Positions 48,212 to 59,076 of a stretch of 64,000 nucleotides of DNA are shown here, in pieces. The notes below the pieces were generated by a model. That model did no database searches and was not told where the DNA came from. It saw nothing but the letters and a program-made list of their open reading frames with translations. The position numbers and the translations under genes are program-made. The stretch lies in assembly GCF_031501865.1 (NCBI RefSeq), contig NZ_JARRCW010000001.1:1618501-1682500 (forward strand). The letters run 5' to 3'. Each line of letters starts with the position of its first letter. The first letter of the stretch is position 1. Source of the DNA: Pseudovibrio sp. M1P-2-3 (GTDB lineage Bacteria; Pseudomonadota; Alphaproteobacteria; Rhizobiales; Stappiaceae).

Positions 48212-50308
48212 ATGAAAAAACTCATCGTCGATGGCAAAGAGATTGAGGTTCCAGCAGAATTTACCCTGCTGCAAGCCTGTGAAGAAGCTGGCGCCGAGGT
48301 TCCGCGCTTTTGTTATCACGACCGCCTGTCCATTGCCGGCAACTGCCGCATGTGCTTGGTGGAAGTGAAAGGCGGACCGCCAAAGCCTACGGCTTCTTGT
48401 GCCATGAACGTGCGCGATCTGCGCCCCGGTCCTGAAGGGCAGCCACCAGAGGTCTTCACTAAATCTCCAATGGTGAAAAAGGCCCGCGAAGGTGTGATGG
48501 AGTTCTTGCTCATCAACCATCCGCTGGATTGTCCGATCTGTGACCAAGGCGGCGAGTGTGATCTGCAGGATCAGGCCATGGCTTACGGCATGGACAACTC
48601 CCGTTATGCGGAAAACAAGCGTGCGGTAGAAAACAAGTACATCGGTCCTCTTGTGAAGACCGTTATGACACGTTGCATCCACTGCACACGCTGCGTACGC
48701 TTCACCACCGAAGTTGCCGGTGTTTCCGAGCTGGGCCTTATTGGCCGCGGTGAGGATGCGGAGATCACCACGTATCTTGAAAACGCCATGTCTTCCGAGC
48801 TGCAGGGCAATGTGATCGACCTGTGTCCGGTTGGCGCGCTCACCTCCCGCCCGTATGCGTTCAACGCCCGTCCTTGGGAGCTGAACAAAACGGAAGCGGT
48901 TGATGTGATGGATGCGGTTGGCTCCGCTATTCGTGTGGACAGCCGTGGCCGCGAAGTCATGCGCATCATGCCTCGTCTCAATGAAGAAGTGAATGAGGAA
49001 TGGATTTCCGATAAGACACGCTTCATCTGGGATGGCTTGAAAACCCAGCGTCTGGATCGTCCTTTTGTTAAGCGCGAGGGGAAACTTGCTCCAAGCACTT
49101 GGGACGAGGCTTTCGCTGCAATTGCTGAAAAAGTGAAAGCGGTAGGCGGTGCCAAGACAGCGGCAATTGCCGGTGATCTTGCAAGCGTTGAAGATATGTT
49201 TGCCCTGAAGCTCCTCATGGAGAAGCTGGGAAGTGCAAATATTGATTGCCGTCAGGACGGTGCGCAGCTAGATCCTGCTTTAGGTCGTTCAACCTATTTG
49301 TTTAATTCTACCATTCAAGGCATTGAAAACGCTGATGCAATCCTTATCGTGGGCTCGAACCCGCGTATGGAAGCATCTGTTCTTAATGCCCGCATTCGTA
49401 AAGCCTGGCGTCAGTCCGGTGTGCCGGTTGCCTTGATTGGTGAACAAGCTGATCTCACCTATGACTACGACTATCTGGGCGCTGGCCCCGACAGTCTGGC
49501 AGAGCTTGCAGCTGGCAAAGGCGCTTTCTTTGAAACGCTTAAAGACGCCAAGAACCCGCTCATCATCGTTGGTGAGGGAGCAGTTGCCCGTGAAGACGGT
49601 GCAAACGTTCTTGCTCTGGCTGCAAAACTGGCCGAGACTTGCGGTGCTTTGAGCGACGAGTGGAACGGCTTCAACGTTCTGCACACAGCTGCCAGCCGCG
49701 TTGGTGGTCTGGACATCGGCTTTGTTCCTTCCAATGGCGGCCTTGATACCGGTGGTATTCAGGCAGCAGCAGGTAAGGGTGAGCTGGATGTTGTGTTCTT
49801 GCTGGGTGCTGACGAGTTGGACATGAATGCCTTTGGTGAGGCTTTTGTGGTCTACATCGGAACCCATGGCGATCGCGGCGCACACCGTGCGGATGTGATC
49901 CTGCCAGCGGCAGCTTACACTGAAAAGTCTGGCACCTATGTGAACCTTGAAGGCCGTGTGCAGCTGGCACCGCGCGCAGCATTCCCTCCAGGGGATGCCC
50001 GTGAGGACTGGGCTATTTTGCGCGCACTCTCCGCTCATCTGGATGCTCAGTTGCCATTCAACAGTTTTGCTCAGCTGCGTACAGCGCTTTATGAGGCGTA
50101 TCCGCATCTGGCAGCTATTGATTCCATTGAGACAGGCAGCATTGCCGATATTGCCAAGTTGCAGTCCAAAGCCGCGCAGCCAACCGGCGGTGCATTTGTT
50201 TCTGTCATTAGCGATTTTTATCTTACCAACCCGATTGCCCGTGCGTCTGCGGTTATGGCTGAGTGTTCTGCACTTGCCAGCCAGCGCCAGGCGGATGCAG
50301 CAGAGTAG
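48212..50308 (+). CDS. nuoG: NADH-quinone oxidoreductase subunit G
   Basis: A 698-residue subunit. The N-terminus binds cluster N1b ([17 protein letters not shown]), then N5 (the [17 protein letters not shown] region) and N4 (CIHCTRC with [10 protein letters not shown]). The remainder resembles molybdopterin oxidoreductases but without the cofactor. The start is the ATG at 48212 ([13 protein letters not shown]), four bases after nuoF; the frame is open within nuoF but without a start context. It conducts electrons from NuoF/E toward NuoI. Confidence 0.97.
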   Translation: MKKLIVDGKEIEVPAEFTLLQACEEAGAEVPRFCYHDRLSIAGNCRMCLVEVKGGPPKPTASCAMNVRDLRPGPEGQPPEVFTKSPMVKKAREGVMEFLLINHPLDCPICDQGGECDLQDQAMAYGMDNSRYAENKRAVENKYIGPLVKTVMTRCIHCTRCVRFTTEVAGVSELGLIGRGEDAEITTYLENAMSSELQGNVIDLCPVGALTSRPYAFNARPWELNKTEAVDVMDAVGSAIRVDSRGREVMRIMPRLNEEVNEEWISDKTRFIWDGLKTQRLDRPFVKREGKLAPSTWDEAFAAIAEKVKAVGGAKTAAIAGDLASVEDMFALKLLMEKLGSANIDCRQDGAQLDPALGRSTYLFNSTIQGIENADAILIVGSNPRMEASVLNARIRKAWRQSGVPVALIGEQADLTYDYDYLGAGPDSLAELAAGKGAFFETLKDAKNPLIIVGEGAVAREDGANVLALAAKLAETCGALSDEWNGFNVLHTAASRVGGLDIGFVPSNGGLDTGGIQAAAGKGELDVVFLLGADELDMNAFGEAFVVYIGTHGDRGAHRADVILPAAAYTEKSGTYVNLEGRVQLAPRAAFPPGDAREDWAILRALSAHLDAQLPFNSFAQLRTALYEAYPHLAAIDSIETGSIADIAKLQSKAAQPTGGAFVSVISDFYLTNPIARASAVMAECSALASQRQADAAE

Positions 50309-50320
50309 GGGGCAGGGCAC

Positions 50321-51370
50321 ATGGAAATGTTCTGGAGCGATTACGCATTACCATTCATTATAATAGCTGCACAAAGCATTTTGTTGATGGTGGTTCTGCT
50401 TCTTATCGTTGCGTATATTCTTCTGGCAGACCGTAAAGTCTGGGCTGCCGTTCAAATTCGCCGCGGTCCCAACGTTGTTGGGGCTTGGGGGCTTTTGCAA
50501 AGTTTTGCTGACTTGCTCAAGTTCGTATTCAAGGAACCGGTTATTCCATCGGGTTCCAACAAGGTTCTGTTCCTGCTGGCACCACTTGTCACAGTGATGC
50601 TAGCCTTGGCAGGCTGGGTGGTAATTCCGGTGAGCAGTGGCTGGGTGATCTCCAACATCAATGTGGGTATTCTCTACATTCTGGCGATTTCATCCCTTGG
50701 TGTTTACGGCGTTATCATTGGGGGTTGGGCCTCCAACTCCAAATACCCGTTCCTGTCAGCGCTTCGCTGCGCAGCGCAAATGGTGTCCTATGAGGTCTCC
50801 ATCGGTTTTGTGATTGTGACCGTTCTGCTGTGCGTGGGTTCTTTGAACCTCACAGACATTGTGAACGCACAGCAAACCGGTCTGGCAACAATGCTGGGTG
50901 TGCCGTGGCTGTCCATTTTGAACTGGTACTGGCTGCCGCTCTTCCCGATGTTCGTGGTGTTCTTCATCTCCGCATTGGCAGAGACAAATCGCCCGCCGTT
51001 TGATTTGGCAGAAGCTGAGTCAGAACTGGTTGCCGGTTTCATGGTTGAGTATGGCTCCACTCCCTACATGATGTTCATGCTGGGTGAGTATGTTGCCATT
51101 TCTCTCATGTGTTCGCTCACAACAATCCTGTTCATGGGCGGTTGGTTGCCACCATTGGATATTGCGCCGTTCACATGGGTGCCGGGAATTGTCTGGTTCT
51201 TGCTCAAGTCCCTTCTGGTGTTCTTTATGTTCGCCATGGTTAAGGCAATGGTACCGCGCTACCGTTATGATCAGCTGATGCGTCTGGGTTGGAAAGTATT
51301 CCTGCCGCTGTCGCTGGCGATGGTGTTCATCGTTGCCGCAGTGCTGATGACAATGGGCTGGGCACCGTAA
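50321..51370 (+). CDS. nuoH: NADH-quinone oxidoreductase subunit H
   Basis: A 349-residue membrane subunit with about eight helices, forming the quinone chamber and the link to the proton-pumping arm. Conserved stretches are [15 protein letters not shown], the acidic loop [20 protein letters not shown] and VAGFMVEYG. Followed four bases later by an additional small ORF instead of directly by nuoI. Confidence 0.97.
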   Translation: MEMFWSDYALPFIIIAAQSILLMVVLLLIVAYILLADRKVWAAVQIRRGPNVVGAWGLLQSFADLLKFVFKEPVIPSGSNKVLFLLAPLVTVMLALAGWVVIPVSSGWVISNINVGILYILAISSLGVYGVIIGGWASNSKYPFLSALRCAAQMVSYEVSIGFVIVTVLLCVGSLNLTDIVNAQQTGLATMLGVPWLSILNWYWLPLFPMFVVFFISALAETNRPPFDLAEAESELVAGFMVEYGSTPYMMFMLGEYVAISLMCSLTTILFMGGWLPPLDIAPFTWVPGIVWFLLKSLLVFFMFAMVKAMVPRYRYDQLMRLGWKVFLPLSLAMVFIVAAVLMTMGWAP

Positions 51371-51374
51371 GGCC

Positions 51375-51617
51375 ATGGTGAGTTTTTCGCCAGTTGGTCT
51401 GCTAGGTGCAGCGCTTGGACTATATATCGGATGGCTGGACAGCAAAATCCTTTTCGGGGTTTTGCAGGCCGCCGTTTTGAAACGGAAACAAGGTCGGGTA
51501 GGAGAGACGTTCTGGCTGGAAAAGGCAGAACCTCATCTACGGAAGATCATTTTTTGCATAATGATGATTGGGTTTCCAATCATCGGCTATCTGGCTGGCG
51601 CATCAATTGCCGGTTAG
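51375..51617 (+). CDS. Small membrane protein inside the nuo operon, unrecognised
   Basis: An 80-residue ORF between nuoH and nuoI, four bases after nuoH. Two hydrophobic segments are visible (about 6-25 and 57-77), joined by a charged loop with LKRKQGRVGETFWLEKAE. A GTG at 51378 would have better spacing to TAAGG than the ATG at 51375. Composition and tight fit between two nuo genes indicate a real, co-translated gene. I do not recognise a family; its place suggests an assembly factor or accessory subunit of complex I, which is inference. Confidence 0.75.
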   Translation: MVSFSPVGLLGAALGLYIGWLDSKILFGVLQAAVLKRKQGRVGETFWLEKAEPHLRKIIFCIMMIGFPIIGYLAGASIAG

Positions 51618-51651
51618 ATAGCTTGGTTCGCCAAGGAGAGGCTTTAGGGCT

Positions 51652-52140
51652 ATGAGACTCGAACAGGCCGCAAAATCGTTGCTCTTGAAAGAGTTCGTAT
51701 CGGCGTTTTTTCTCGCCATGCGTTATTTTTTCAAGCCAAAGCCAACAATTAACTACCCGTTTGAAAAGGGGCCGATCAGCCCACGTTTTCGCGGGGAGCA
51801 TGCTTTGCGCCGTTATCCCAACGGTCAGGAGCGCTGCATTGCTTGTAAGCTGTGCGAAGCGATCTGTCCTGCGCAGGCAATTACAATCGAAGCAGGTCCG
51901 CGCCGCAATGACGGAACACGCCGGACCACCCGCTACGACATTGACATGACCAAGTGTATATACTGCGGCTTCTGTCAAGAAGCGTGTCCGGTGGATGCAA
52001 TTGTTGAAGGTCCGAACTTCGAGTTCGCCACGGAAACGCGTGAAGAGCTGTTTTATGACAAAGACAAGCTGCTTCAAAATGGCGATCGTTGGGAGCGTGA
52101 AATCGCTCGCAATATCGAGATGGATTCACCCTACCGTTAA
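51652..52140 (+). CDS. nuoI: NADH-quinone oxidoreductase subunit I
   Basis: A 162-residue ferredoxin-like subunit with two 4Fe-4S clusters (N6a, N6b) bound by [12 protein letters not shown] and [12 protein letters not shown]. An amphipathic N-terminal helix sits on the membrane. AAGGAGAGG upstream is a strong ribosome site. It relays electrons from NuoG to NuoB. Confidence 0.97.
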   Translation: MRLEQAAKSLLLKEFVSAFFLAMRYFFKPKPTINYPFEKGPISPRFRGEHALRRYPNGQERCIACKLCEAICPAQAITIEAGPRRNDGTRRTTRYDIDMTKCIYCGFCQEACPVDAIVEGPNFEFATETREELFYDKDKLLQNGDRWEREIARNIEMDSPYR

Positions 52141-52233
52141 TCGGTAGCTGATAAGTTTAGGGGGCTTTTTCGGCGATGGCAGCAAGAGAGCATGCCAGCG
52201 GGAAAGCCAAACAATGAACAGAGGCAACCTCTA

Positions 52234-52848
52234 ATGGTTTTGCAGGCCCTTTTCTTCTATTTGTTTGCTGCGGTGGCGGTTGCCTCCGCATTTATGGTGA
52301 TTGCCTCGCGCAATCCCGTTTATTCGGTTCTGTTTCTGATCCTGTGCTTCTTCAATGCGGCTGGGCTGTTTGTCCTTATCGGGGCTGAATATCTGGCCAT
52401 GCTTTTGGTTGTGGTTTACGTGGGAGCGGTCATGGTGCTGTTCCTGTTTGTGGTGATGATGCTGGATGTGGATTTTGCATCCCTTCGCCAAGGTCTGCTG
52501 CAGTATATGCCAATTGGTGCTTTGATCGGCTGTATCTTGCTGGTTGAGCTGTTGATGGTAGTCAGCGGCTGGGTTATTCAGCCAACGATCGTGGGCAAAG
52601 GTGCATCCCCAATTCCGCCAATTGCGGAAACCCAGAATATCGCTGCAATCGGTAATCTTCTTTACACGCACTACATCTACTTCTTCCAGCTGTCCGGCCT
52701 TGTGCTTCTTGTGGCAATGATCGGCGCAATTGTGCTGACCTTGCGCCATAAGGAAGGCGTTCGCCGTCAGGATATTGCAACGCAGGTTGGACGCCGACCT
52801 GAAGATGCCATTGAAGTGGTAAAAGTAAAAACCGGAAAAGGGATCTAA
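52234..52848 (+). CDS. nuoJ: NADH-quinone oxidoreductase subunit J
   Basis: A 204-residue membrane subunit with five helices. The conserved third-helix segment with the pi-bulge is AEYLAMLLVVVYVGAVMVLF, and VVMMLDVDF follows. The ATG at 52234 (MVLQALFFY) with GAGG upstream gives the canonical length; an in-frame ATG lies 14 codons earlier. A basic C-terminus (RRPEDAIEVVKVKTGKGI) follows the last helix. Confidence 0.96.
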   Translation: MVLQALFFYLFAAVAVASAFMVIASRNPVYSVLFLILCFFNAAGLFVLIGAEYLAMLLVVVYVGAVMVLFLFVVMMLDVDFASLRQGLLQYMPIGALIGCILLVELLMVVSGWVIQPTIVGKGASPIPPIAETQNIAAIGNLLYTHYIYFFQLSGLVLLVAMIGAIVLTLRHKEGVRRQDIATQVGRRPEDAIEVVKVKTGKGI

Positions 52849-52883
52849 GGCCGGTGGTCTGGAACCTTAATATTAACCGGCCT

Positions 52884-52913
52884 ATCATTGGAGGAGAGTG
52901 CTCCTCCAATGAT
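52884..52913 (+). promoter_or_regulatory. Strong hairpin between nuoJ and nuoK
   Basis: The 13-base arms ATCATTGGAGGAG and CTCCTCCAATGAT are perfectly complementary around the loop AGTG, within the 105-base nuoJ-nuoK gap. No U-tract follows, so it is unlikely to stop transcription. It may stabilise mRNA segments or mark a processing site. Confidence 0.75.
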
Positions 52914-52953
52914 TGGGCTGCTTCTAGAACTTGAGGGAGCACTGCGAGGCCCC

Positions 52954-53262
52954 ATGGAAATTGGATTATCGCATTACCTGTCGCTAGCTGCGATTTTGTT
53001 CACGATCGGTATTTTCGGAATATTCCTGAACCGTAAAAACGTGATCGTCATCTTGATGTCCATCGAGCTGCTTTTGCTGGCCGTCAACATCAACCTTGTT
53101 GCTTTCTCAGTCTTCCTGAATGACTTGGTCGGCCAGATCTTCGCGCTGATGGTGTTAACCGTCGCAGCTGCGGAAGCGGCGATCGGCCTTGCCATTCTGG
53201 TGGTCTATTTCCGTAATCGCGGCTCAATTGCTGTCGACGATATTAACATCATGAAAGGCTGA
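52954..53262 (+). CDS. nuoK: NADH-quinone oxidoreductase subunit K
   Basis: A 102-residue membrane subunit with three helices, exactly the family length when started at ATG 52954 ([13 protein letters not shown] five bases upstream). The proton-path glutamates are in [13 protein letters not shown] and [12 protein letters not shown]. The frame is open 22 codons upstream through the hairpin. Confidence 0.97.
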   Translation: MEIGLSHYLSLAAILFTIGIFGIFLNRKNVIVILMSIELLLLAVNINLVAFSVFLNDLVGQIFALMVLTVAAAEAAIGLAILVVYFRNRGSIAVDDINIMKG

Positions 53263-53269
53263 GGGACGA

Positions 53270-55249
53270 ATGTATACGGCAATCGTATTCCTCCCGCTGC
53301 TGGGCTTTCTAACGGTCGGTCTGTTTGGCCGGGCGCTCGGGGCAAAGGCAAGCGAATATATTACAAGCGGCCTTTTAATTGTATCTGCGCTGCTGTCATG
53401 GATAGCATTTTTTCAGATCGGACTGGGCTCGCATGAGCCAGTTATGTTTGACCTGCTGCGCTGGATCAATTCGGGTGATCTGAACATCAACTGGTCCATT
53501 CGTGTTGATACGCTCACCGCTGTAATGCTGGTTGTGGTCAACACCGTGTCCGCTTTGGTACATGTATACTCCATCGGTTACATGCATCACGATCCGCACC
53601 GTCCAAGGTTCTTTGCGTACCTGTCTTTGTTCACATTTGCCATGCTGGCACTGGTGACCTCCGACAACCTGCTGCAAATGTTCTTTGGTTGGGAAGGCGT
53701 GGGCCTGGCTTCTTACCTTCTCATTGGATTTTGGTACAAAAAGCCATCTGCAAACGCTGCGGCCATGAAGGCGTTCGTGGTCAACCGTGTGGGTGACTTC
53801 GGCTTTGCTCTGGGCATCTTTGGCGTTTTCGTCATTTTCGGCTCCACAGACTTTAACGTGATCTTTGCATCCGCCAGCGCTGTTGCTGATGGTAAGGACC
53901 CGATCATGCAGTTCTTGGGATACAATCTGTATCCAGGAGATGCCTTGACCGTTGTGTGTCTGCTGCTCTTCATGGGTGCTATGGGTAAATCAGCCCAGTT
54001 CCTGCTGCACACCTGGCTACCAGATGCCATGGAAGGCCCGACACCGGTTTCCGCTCTGATCCACGCTGCAACCATGGTGACTGCTGGTGTGTTCATGGTA
54101 GCCCGCCTGTCGCCGTTGTTCGAACTCTCCACAACAGCGCTCACGGTCGTTACCTTGTTTGGTGCAACAACCGCCCTGTTTGCAGCAACTGTTGGCTGCG
54201 TACAAAACGACATCAAGCGCGTGATTGCCTATTCAACCTGTTCCCAGCTCGGTTACATGTTTGTGGCTCTGGGTATTGGTGCTTACGGTATCGCGATTTT
54301 CCACCTGTTCACCCATGCGTTCTTTAAAGCGCTTCTGTTCCTTTGCGCCGGCTCCGTAATTCACTCGGTTTCCGACGAACAGGACATGCGCCGTATGGGC
54401 GGCTTGCGTAAGCATATTCCAGTAACTTACTGGACCATGATGATCGGTACGCTGGCTCTGACCGGTTTTGGAATTCCATTCACCGCAATTGGAACAGCAG
54501 GGCACGTATCAAAAGATGCGATTATTGAAGCTGCCTTCGTTGGCCACAACGTGTTTGCCAGCTATGCTTTCTGGGCAACCGTGGTTGCTGCGCTGCTGAC
54601 ATCCTTCTACTCATGGCGCCTGACTTTCATGACATTCCACGGCAAGCCGCGTGCCTCCGTTGATGTGATGAGCCACGTTCACGAAAGTCCGTGGGTGATG
54701 ACTGTGCCGTTGATCTTGCTGTCATTGGGTGCCTTGTTTGCAGGTGTTGTGTTTAAAGAATTCTTCTTCGGACACGACTATGATGCGTTCTGGAAAGCGT
54801 CTTTGGCGGTAACAGAAAACACCAAAGAAATCTTGCACGAAATGCACCATGTGCCGATGTGGGTGAAGGGGATACCATTCTTTATGATGGCAACCGGCTT
54901 CATTGTGGCCTTCATCTTCTACATTCGCTCACCTGGCATTCCAAAGGCCATGGCAGAGCGTCATCAGCCTCTCTACAAGTTCCTGCTGAACAAGTGGTAC
55001 TTTGACGAGCTCTATGACTTCCTGTTTGTAAAGCCTTCAATGAAGCTGGGCCGCTTCCTTTGGAAATCCGGTGACGGGACTGTCATTGATGGTCTGGGAC
55101 CAGACGGCGTGGCGGCACGCGTTCAGGCCGTGACTGCACGAGTTGTGAAACTTCAGTCCGGCTACATTTACCATTATGCATTCGCGATGATGATTGGCGT
55201 AGCGTTCTTCATTACATACGCCATGTTCTCGGGCGGGGGAGCCCACTGA
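53270..55249 (+). CDS. nuoL: NADH-quinone oxidoreductase subunit L
   Basis: A 659-residue antiporter-like proton-pumping subunit. Signatures are [18 protein letters not shown] with the conserved glutamate, [20 protein letters not shown] with the channel lysine, and the long C-terminal lateral helix region (~490-600). It is the most distal pump of complex I. Its stop overlaps the nuoM start (TGATG). Confidence 0.97.
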   Translation: MYTAIVFLPLLGFLTVGLFGRALGAKASEYITSGLLIVSALLSWIAFFQIGLGSHEPVMFDLLRWINSGDLNINWSIRVDTLTAVMLVVVNTVSALVHVYSIGYMHHDPHRPRFFAYLSLFTFAMLALVTSDNLLQMFFGWEGVGLASYLLIGFWYKKPSANAAAMKAFVVNRVGDFGFALGIFGVFVIFGSTDFNVIFASASAVADGKDPIMQFLGYNLYPGDALTVVCLLLFMGAMGKSAQFLLHTWLPDAMEGPTPVSALIHAATMVTAGVFMVARLSPLFELSTTALTVVTLFGATTALFAATVGCVQNDIKRVIAYSTCSQLGYMFVALGIGAYGIAIFHLFTHAFFKALLFLCAGSVIHSVSDEQDMRRMGGLRKHIPVTYWTMMIGTLALTGFGIPFTAIGTAGHVSKDAIIEAAFVGHNVFASYAFWATVVAALLTSFYSWRLTFMTFHGKPRASVDVMSHVHESPWVMTVPLILLSLGALFAGVVFKEFFFGHDYDAFWKASLAVTENTKEILHEMHHVPMWVKGIPFFMMATGFIVAFIFYIRSPGIPKAMAERHQPLYKFLLNKWYFDELYDFLFVKPSMKLGRFLWKSGDGTVIDGLGPDGVAARVQAVTARVVKLQSGYIYHYAFAMMIGVAFFITYAMFSGGGAH

Positions 55250-56769
55250 TGAGCGATTGGAATATTTTATCAATCACCACGTTCCTGCCGATGGTAGGTG
55301 TCTTTTTCATCCTCCTCGTTCGCGGGGATGATGAAGAGGCAAAAACAAACATCCGGCGGGTGGCGTTAATTACCACCTGCTTCACCTTCATTGTTTCCCT
55401 GTTTATCTGGGGCGGGTTCACCGACGAGAACCCGGGCTTCCAGATGGTGGAGAAATATGACTGGCTGGGCGGCGTCTTCTCCTATCACATGGGTGTAGAC
55501 GGCATTTCCATGCTGTTTGTCATTCTGACAACCTTCTTGATGCCGTTTTGTATTCTTGCGAGCTGGAAAAGCATTGATACGCGCGTCAAGGAATACATGA
55601 TCGCGTTCCTCGTTCTGGAAACGCTCATGGTCGGCGTCTTCTGTGCGCTGGATCTGGTTCTGTTCTATGTGTTCTTTGAAGCCGGCCTTATTCCGATGTT
55701 CCTGATCATCGGTATCTGGGGTGGTGCACGGCGCGTTTATGCCAGCTACAAGTTCTTCCTCTACACGCTTCTTGGCTCGGTTCTCATGCTGATCGCCATC
55801 ATGAGCATGTACTGGACCGCTGGCACGCTGGACATTCCAACCTTGATGAAGTTCGACTTCCCAGCAGGAATGCAGACATGGCTCTGGCTTGCCTTCTTCG
55901 CAAGCTTTGCGGTGAAAATGCCAATGTGGCCGGTTCACACATGGTTGCCAGATGCCCACGTGGAAGCGCCTACAGCCGGTTCTGTTATTCTGGCAGGTAT
56001 CTTGCTGAAGATGGGTGGTTACGGCTTCCTGCGTTTCTCCTTGCCAATGTTCCCGCTGGCCAGTGACATGTTTGCACCGTTTGTGTTCACATTGTCCGTG
56101 GTCGCGATCATCTACACCTCTCTGGTGGCTCTGGCTCAAGAAGACATCAAGAAGCTGATTGCCTACTCCTCTGTGGCGCACATGGGTTATGTGACCATGG
56201 GTATCTTCGCGGCAAACGCCCAAGGTATTCAAGGTGCACTGTTCCAGATGCTGTCCCACGGTATTGTCTCTGCAGCGCTCTTCTTGTGTGTTGGTGTGAT
56301 TTACGATCGCAAGCACACCCGTCAGATTTCTGCTTATGGTGGTTTGGTCAACAACATGCCGAAGTATGCTGTTGCTTTCCTCATCTTCACCATGGCGAAT
56401 GTGGGGCTGCCAGGTACTTCTGGCTTTGTGGGTGAATTCCTTACATTGGTCGGTATCTTCAAGGTCAATACATGGGTTGCTCTGTTTGCAACAACAGGTG
56501 TTATTCTTTCCGCAACCTACGCGCTGTTCCTGTATCGCCGCGTTGTATTCGGTGCGCTGGAAAAGGAAAGCCTGAAGTCCATGCTGGATCTGAGTGCCCG
56601 CGAGAAGGTTATCCTTATTCCGCTGGTTATTTTGACCATCTTCTTCGGTTTCTATCCGGCACCTGTGTTTGATGTAACACAGGCATCGGTGGATTCTTTG
56701 ATTACTCATTATCAAGCAGCAGTGGAAGCGGGGGGCAGTGCCCTTTCTGCAGCCGCTGTCGCACATTGA
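55249..56769 (+). CDS. nuoM: NADH-quinone oxidoreductase subunit M
   Basis: A 506-residue antiporter-like subunit with about 14 helices. The conserved glutamate lies in [18 protein letters not shown], and channel lysines lie in [19 protein letters not shown] and [16 protein letters not shown]. One-base overlap with nuoL (TGATG) couples translation. Confidence 0.97.
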   Translation: MSDWNILSITTFLPMVGVFFILLVRGDDEEAKTNIRRVALITTCFTFIVSLFIWGGFTDENPGFQMVEKYDWLGGVFSYHMGVDGISMLFVILTTFLMPFCILASWKSIDTRVKEYMIAFLVLETLMVGVFCALDLVLFYVFFEAGLIPMFLIIGIWGGARRVYASYKFFLYTLLGSVLMLIAIMSMYWTAGTLDIPTLMKFDFPAGMQTWLWLAFFASFAVKMPMWPVHTWLPDAHVEAPTAGSVILAGILLKMGGYGFLRFSLPMFPLASDMFAPFVFTLSVVAIIYTSLVALAQEDIKKLIAYSSVAHMGYVTMGIFAANAQGIQGALFQMLSHGIVSAALFLCVGVIYDRKHTRQISAYGGLVNNMPKYAVAFLIFTMANVGLPGTSGFVGEFLTLVGIFKVNTWVALFATTGVILSATYALFLYRRVVFGALEKESLKSMLDLSAREKVILIPLVILTIFFGFYPAPVFDVTQASVDSLITHYQAAVEAGGSALSAAAVAH

Positions 56770-56790
56770 TCATTAGGACGAGTTGACGTC

Positions 56791-58233
56791 ATGCATGCAG
56801 ATGTATTTCAATTTTCTGACCTGATGCCGCTGCTGCCAGAACTGTTTCTGGCATGCGGAGCGCTCTTCCTATTGATGCTTGGAGCATTCGGAGGCGAGCA
56901 GAAGACGCCGGTTGTTACTGGTATCTGTGTTGCGCTTTTCGCGGTTGCAGGTTTGATGCTCATTATGAGCCCGAACTTCGGGGAGGCGTTTAACGGCGCC
57001 TTCATTCAGGACCGGTTTTCTCAGTTCCTGAAAATTCTTGTTCTCATTGGCTCCGGCTTTGCCATTGCCATGTCAGTTGCCTATGCACGCTCTCAGAACT
57101 TTGACCGGTTCGAGTATCCGGTCCTGATTGTTCTGGCGACAATAGGCATGATGCTGATGCTGTCTGCCGGTGATTTGATTGCCATGTATCTGGCCATTGA
57201 GCTTCAGTCTCTGGCGCTCTATGTGGTGGCAGCCATCAACCGCGATTCTGTGCGTTCAACAGAAGCGGGTTTGAAGTACTTTGTTCTGGGTGCCCTGTCT
57301 TCGGGTATGCTTCTTTACGGGATGTCCTTTATCTATGGCTTTACCGGCCAGACCGAGTTCGGTGCGATTGCGAGTACGCTTACTGAAGAGCATGTCTCTC
57401 TGGGCCTTGTGTTCGGTATCGTGTTCCTGCTGGCAGGCCTGTGCTTCAAAATTTCCGCAGTTCCGTTCCACATGTGGACACCGGATGTTTATGAGGGGGC
57501 GCCAACACCTGTGACCGCGTTCTTCGCGGCTGCTCCGAAAATCGCAGCCTTTGGCATGCTGGTTCGCATTCTCATCGATGCGTTCGGCGGCGTAGGGGCG
57601 GACTGGCAGCAGATCATCGTATTTGTCTCCATCATGTCCATGACCCTTGGTGCTTTTGCCGCTATCGGTCAGCGCAACATCAAACGTCTTCTGGCATACT
57701 CCTCCATCGGCCACATGGGCTTTGCCCTCGTGGGTCTGGCCTCCGGCTCCGTTGTGGGTGTTGAGGGTGTGATTGTTTACCTCACCGCGTATCTGGCTAT
57801 GACACTGGGCACATTTGCCTGTGTTCTTTCCATGCGTCGTAAGGGCGGTATGGTGGAAGACATTCAAGATCTTGCAGGTCTTTCCAAGACAAACCTGCCT
57901 ATGGCGATCCTGCTGGCATTCCTCATGTTCTCGCTTGCCGGTATTCCACCGTTCATTGGCTTCTTCGCCAAGTTCTACGTGTTTATCGCGGCTGTGAAGG
58001 CGGGTCTTTACCCACTTGCGATCATTGGTATGCTCGCCAGCGTGGTTGGTGCCTACTATTACCTTCGCGTCATCAAGGTCATGTTCTTTGATGAGCCAAG
58101 CGAGGAATTCCTGCCCATGTCCGGCGAGATGAAAATTGCTCTGGGTGTTTCCAGCGCAGTGGTTGTCCTGTTCCCGTTCTTCAACAATTTCATTGTTGAG
58201 ACAGCTTCGGGTGCAGCCAATTCGCTGTTTTAA
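56791..58233 (+). CDS. nuoN: NADH-quinone oxidoreductase subunit N
   Basis: A 480-residue antiporter-like subunit. Signatures are [16 protein letters not shown] (conserved glutamate), [20 protein letters not shown] (channel lysine) and [20 protein letters not shown]. Last structural gene of complex I; birA follows 10 bases later, so the transcript probably continues. Confidence 0.97.
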   Translation: MHADVFQFSDLMPLLPELFLACGALFLLMLGAFGGEQKTPVVTGICVALFAVAGLMLIMSPNFGEAFNGAFIQDRFSQFLKILVLIGSGFAIAMSVAYARSQNFDRFEYPVLIVLATIGMMLMLSAGDLIAMYLAIELQSLALYVVAAINRDSVRSTEAGLKYFVLGALSSGMLLYGMSFIYGFTGQTEFGAIASTLTEEHVSLGLVFGIVFLLAGLCFKISAVPFHMWTPDVYEGAPTPVTAFFAAAPKIAAFGMLVRILIDAFGGVGADWQQIIVFVSIMSMTLGAFAAIGQRNIKRLLAYSSIGHMGFALVGLASGSVVGVEGVIVYLTAYLAMTLGTFACVLSMRRKGGMVEDIQDLAGLSKTNLPMAILLAFLMFSLAGIPPFIGFFAKFYVFIAAVKAGLYPLAIIGMLASVVGAYYYLRVIKVMFFDEPSEEFLPMSGEMKIALGVSSAVVVLFPFFNNFIVETASGAANSLF

Positions 58234-58243
58234 AGTGAGTTAG

Positions 58244-59011
58244 ATGGATAAGCTACTCTTCCAAGGCCCGGTGACCAGTGCACCGGGCTTTGTTGTTGAA
58301 CACTATGAAACACTGGATTCCACCAATACCCGTGCCGCCCAAAGGGCAACGGAAGGCTATGGGGGCAATCTGTGGGTTCGCTCGGATGTGCAAGAGCAAG
58401 GTAAGGCCCGACGGGGCCGCTCATGGACCTCGGAAAAAGGCAATCTGTTCGCCTCTGTTCTCCTGAGGTTTGAAGCCTTTGATGAAAACGTGATCCAGAT
58501 GCCGTTTGTAGCGGCTCTCGCTCTTGCCGAAGCCGTGGAAGCTGCCACAGGCACTCTCAAGCTTGTTGAGCTGAAGTGGCCCAATGATCTGCTGGTGGAT
58601 GGTGCCAAGATCTCCGGAATCCTGCTGGAAAGCGCAACAGGGACCGATGGCTCACTTTATGTAGTTTGTGGGTTTGGCGTCAATTGCGTTCACCATCCTG
58701 ATCTTGGACTTTATAAAACCACGGATTTGCGCAGTCTGGGCTACGGGTGCGAGGTCGATCAGGTGTTTACCCACCTTGCGTCCCGTCTGGCTTATTGGCT
58801 AGAGCAGTGGCGTGGAACAGGTGGCTTTGAACTGGTTCGCCGTGAATGGTTGTCCCGCGCGGTTGGACGGGGCAAGGAAATACGGGTAAGACTTACCCAT
58901 GAAGAGTTTAAGGGCACTTTTGTCGATATTGACCATTTGGGCCGTCTCATTGTTAAGCGTGAAAACGGGCGTGAACAGCTTGTGACCGCCGGTGACGTAT
59001 TCTTTTCGTAG
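58244..59011 (+). CDS. birA: Biotin-[acetyl-CoA-carboxylase] ligase
   Basis: A 255-residue group I biotin protein ligase, lacking the N-terminal DNA-binding domain of E. coli BirA. The biotinyl-AMP loop is GKARRGRSWTSEKGNL, and KWPNDLLVDGAKISGIL holds the catalytic lysine. A C-terminal SH3-like domain (~205-255) ends in the window. It attaches biotin to AccB (600-1064) and other carboxylases. Its position after nuoN and before RNase J is standard in alphaproteobacteria. Confidence 0.95.
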   Translation: MDKLLFQGPVTSAPGFVVEHYETLDSTNTRAAQRATEGYGGNLWVRSDVQEQGKARRGRSWTSEKGNLFASVLLRFEAFDENVIQMPFVAALALAEAVEAATGTLKLVELKWPNDLLVDGAKISGILLESATGTDGSLYVVCGFGVNCVHHPDLGLYKTTDLRSLGYGCEVDQVFTHLASRLAYWLEQWRGTGGFELVRREWLSRAVGRGKEIRVRLTHEEFKGTFVDIDHLGRLIVKRENGREQLVTAGDVFFS

Positions 59012-59076
59012 GAAATATTTGAAAGTATAAGGCCGCACTGGGTCGCAAGGCCATGGCCGTGTTGGAGGTATTGCAA

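Noticed and set aside
49289-50320. 343-codon minus-strand frame
   Set aside because: Antisense shadow of nuoG; composition is Cys/His/Thr-rich with no motif.
55366-56766. 466-codon minus-strand frame
   Set aside because: It is the antisense of nuoM. The translation is rich in His, Gln, Asn and Cys without domains, while the plus strand encodes an unmistakable complex I subunit.
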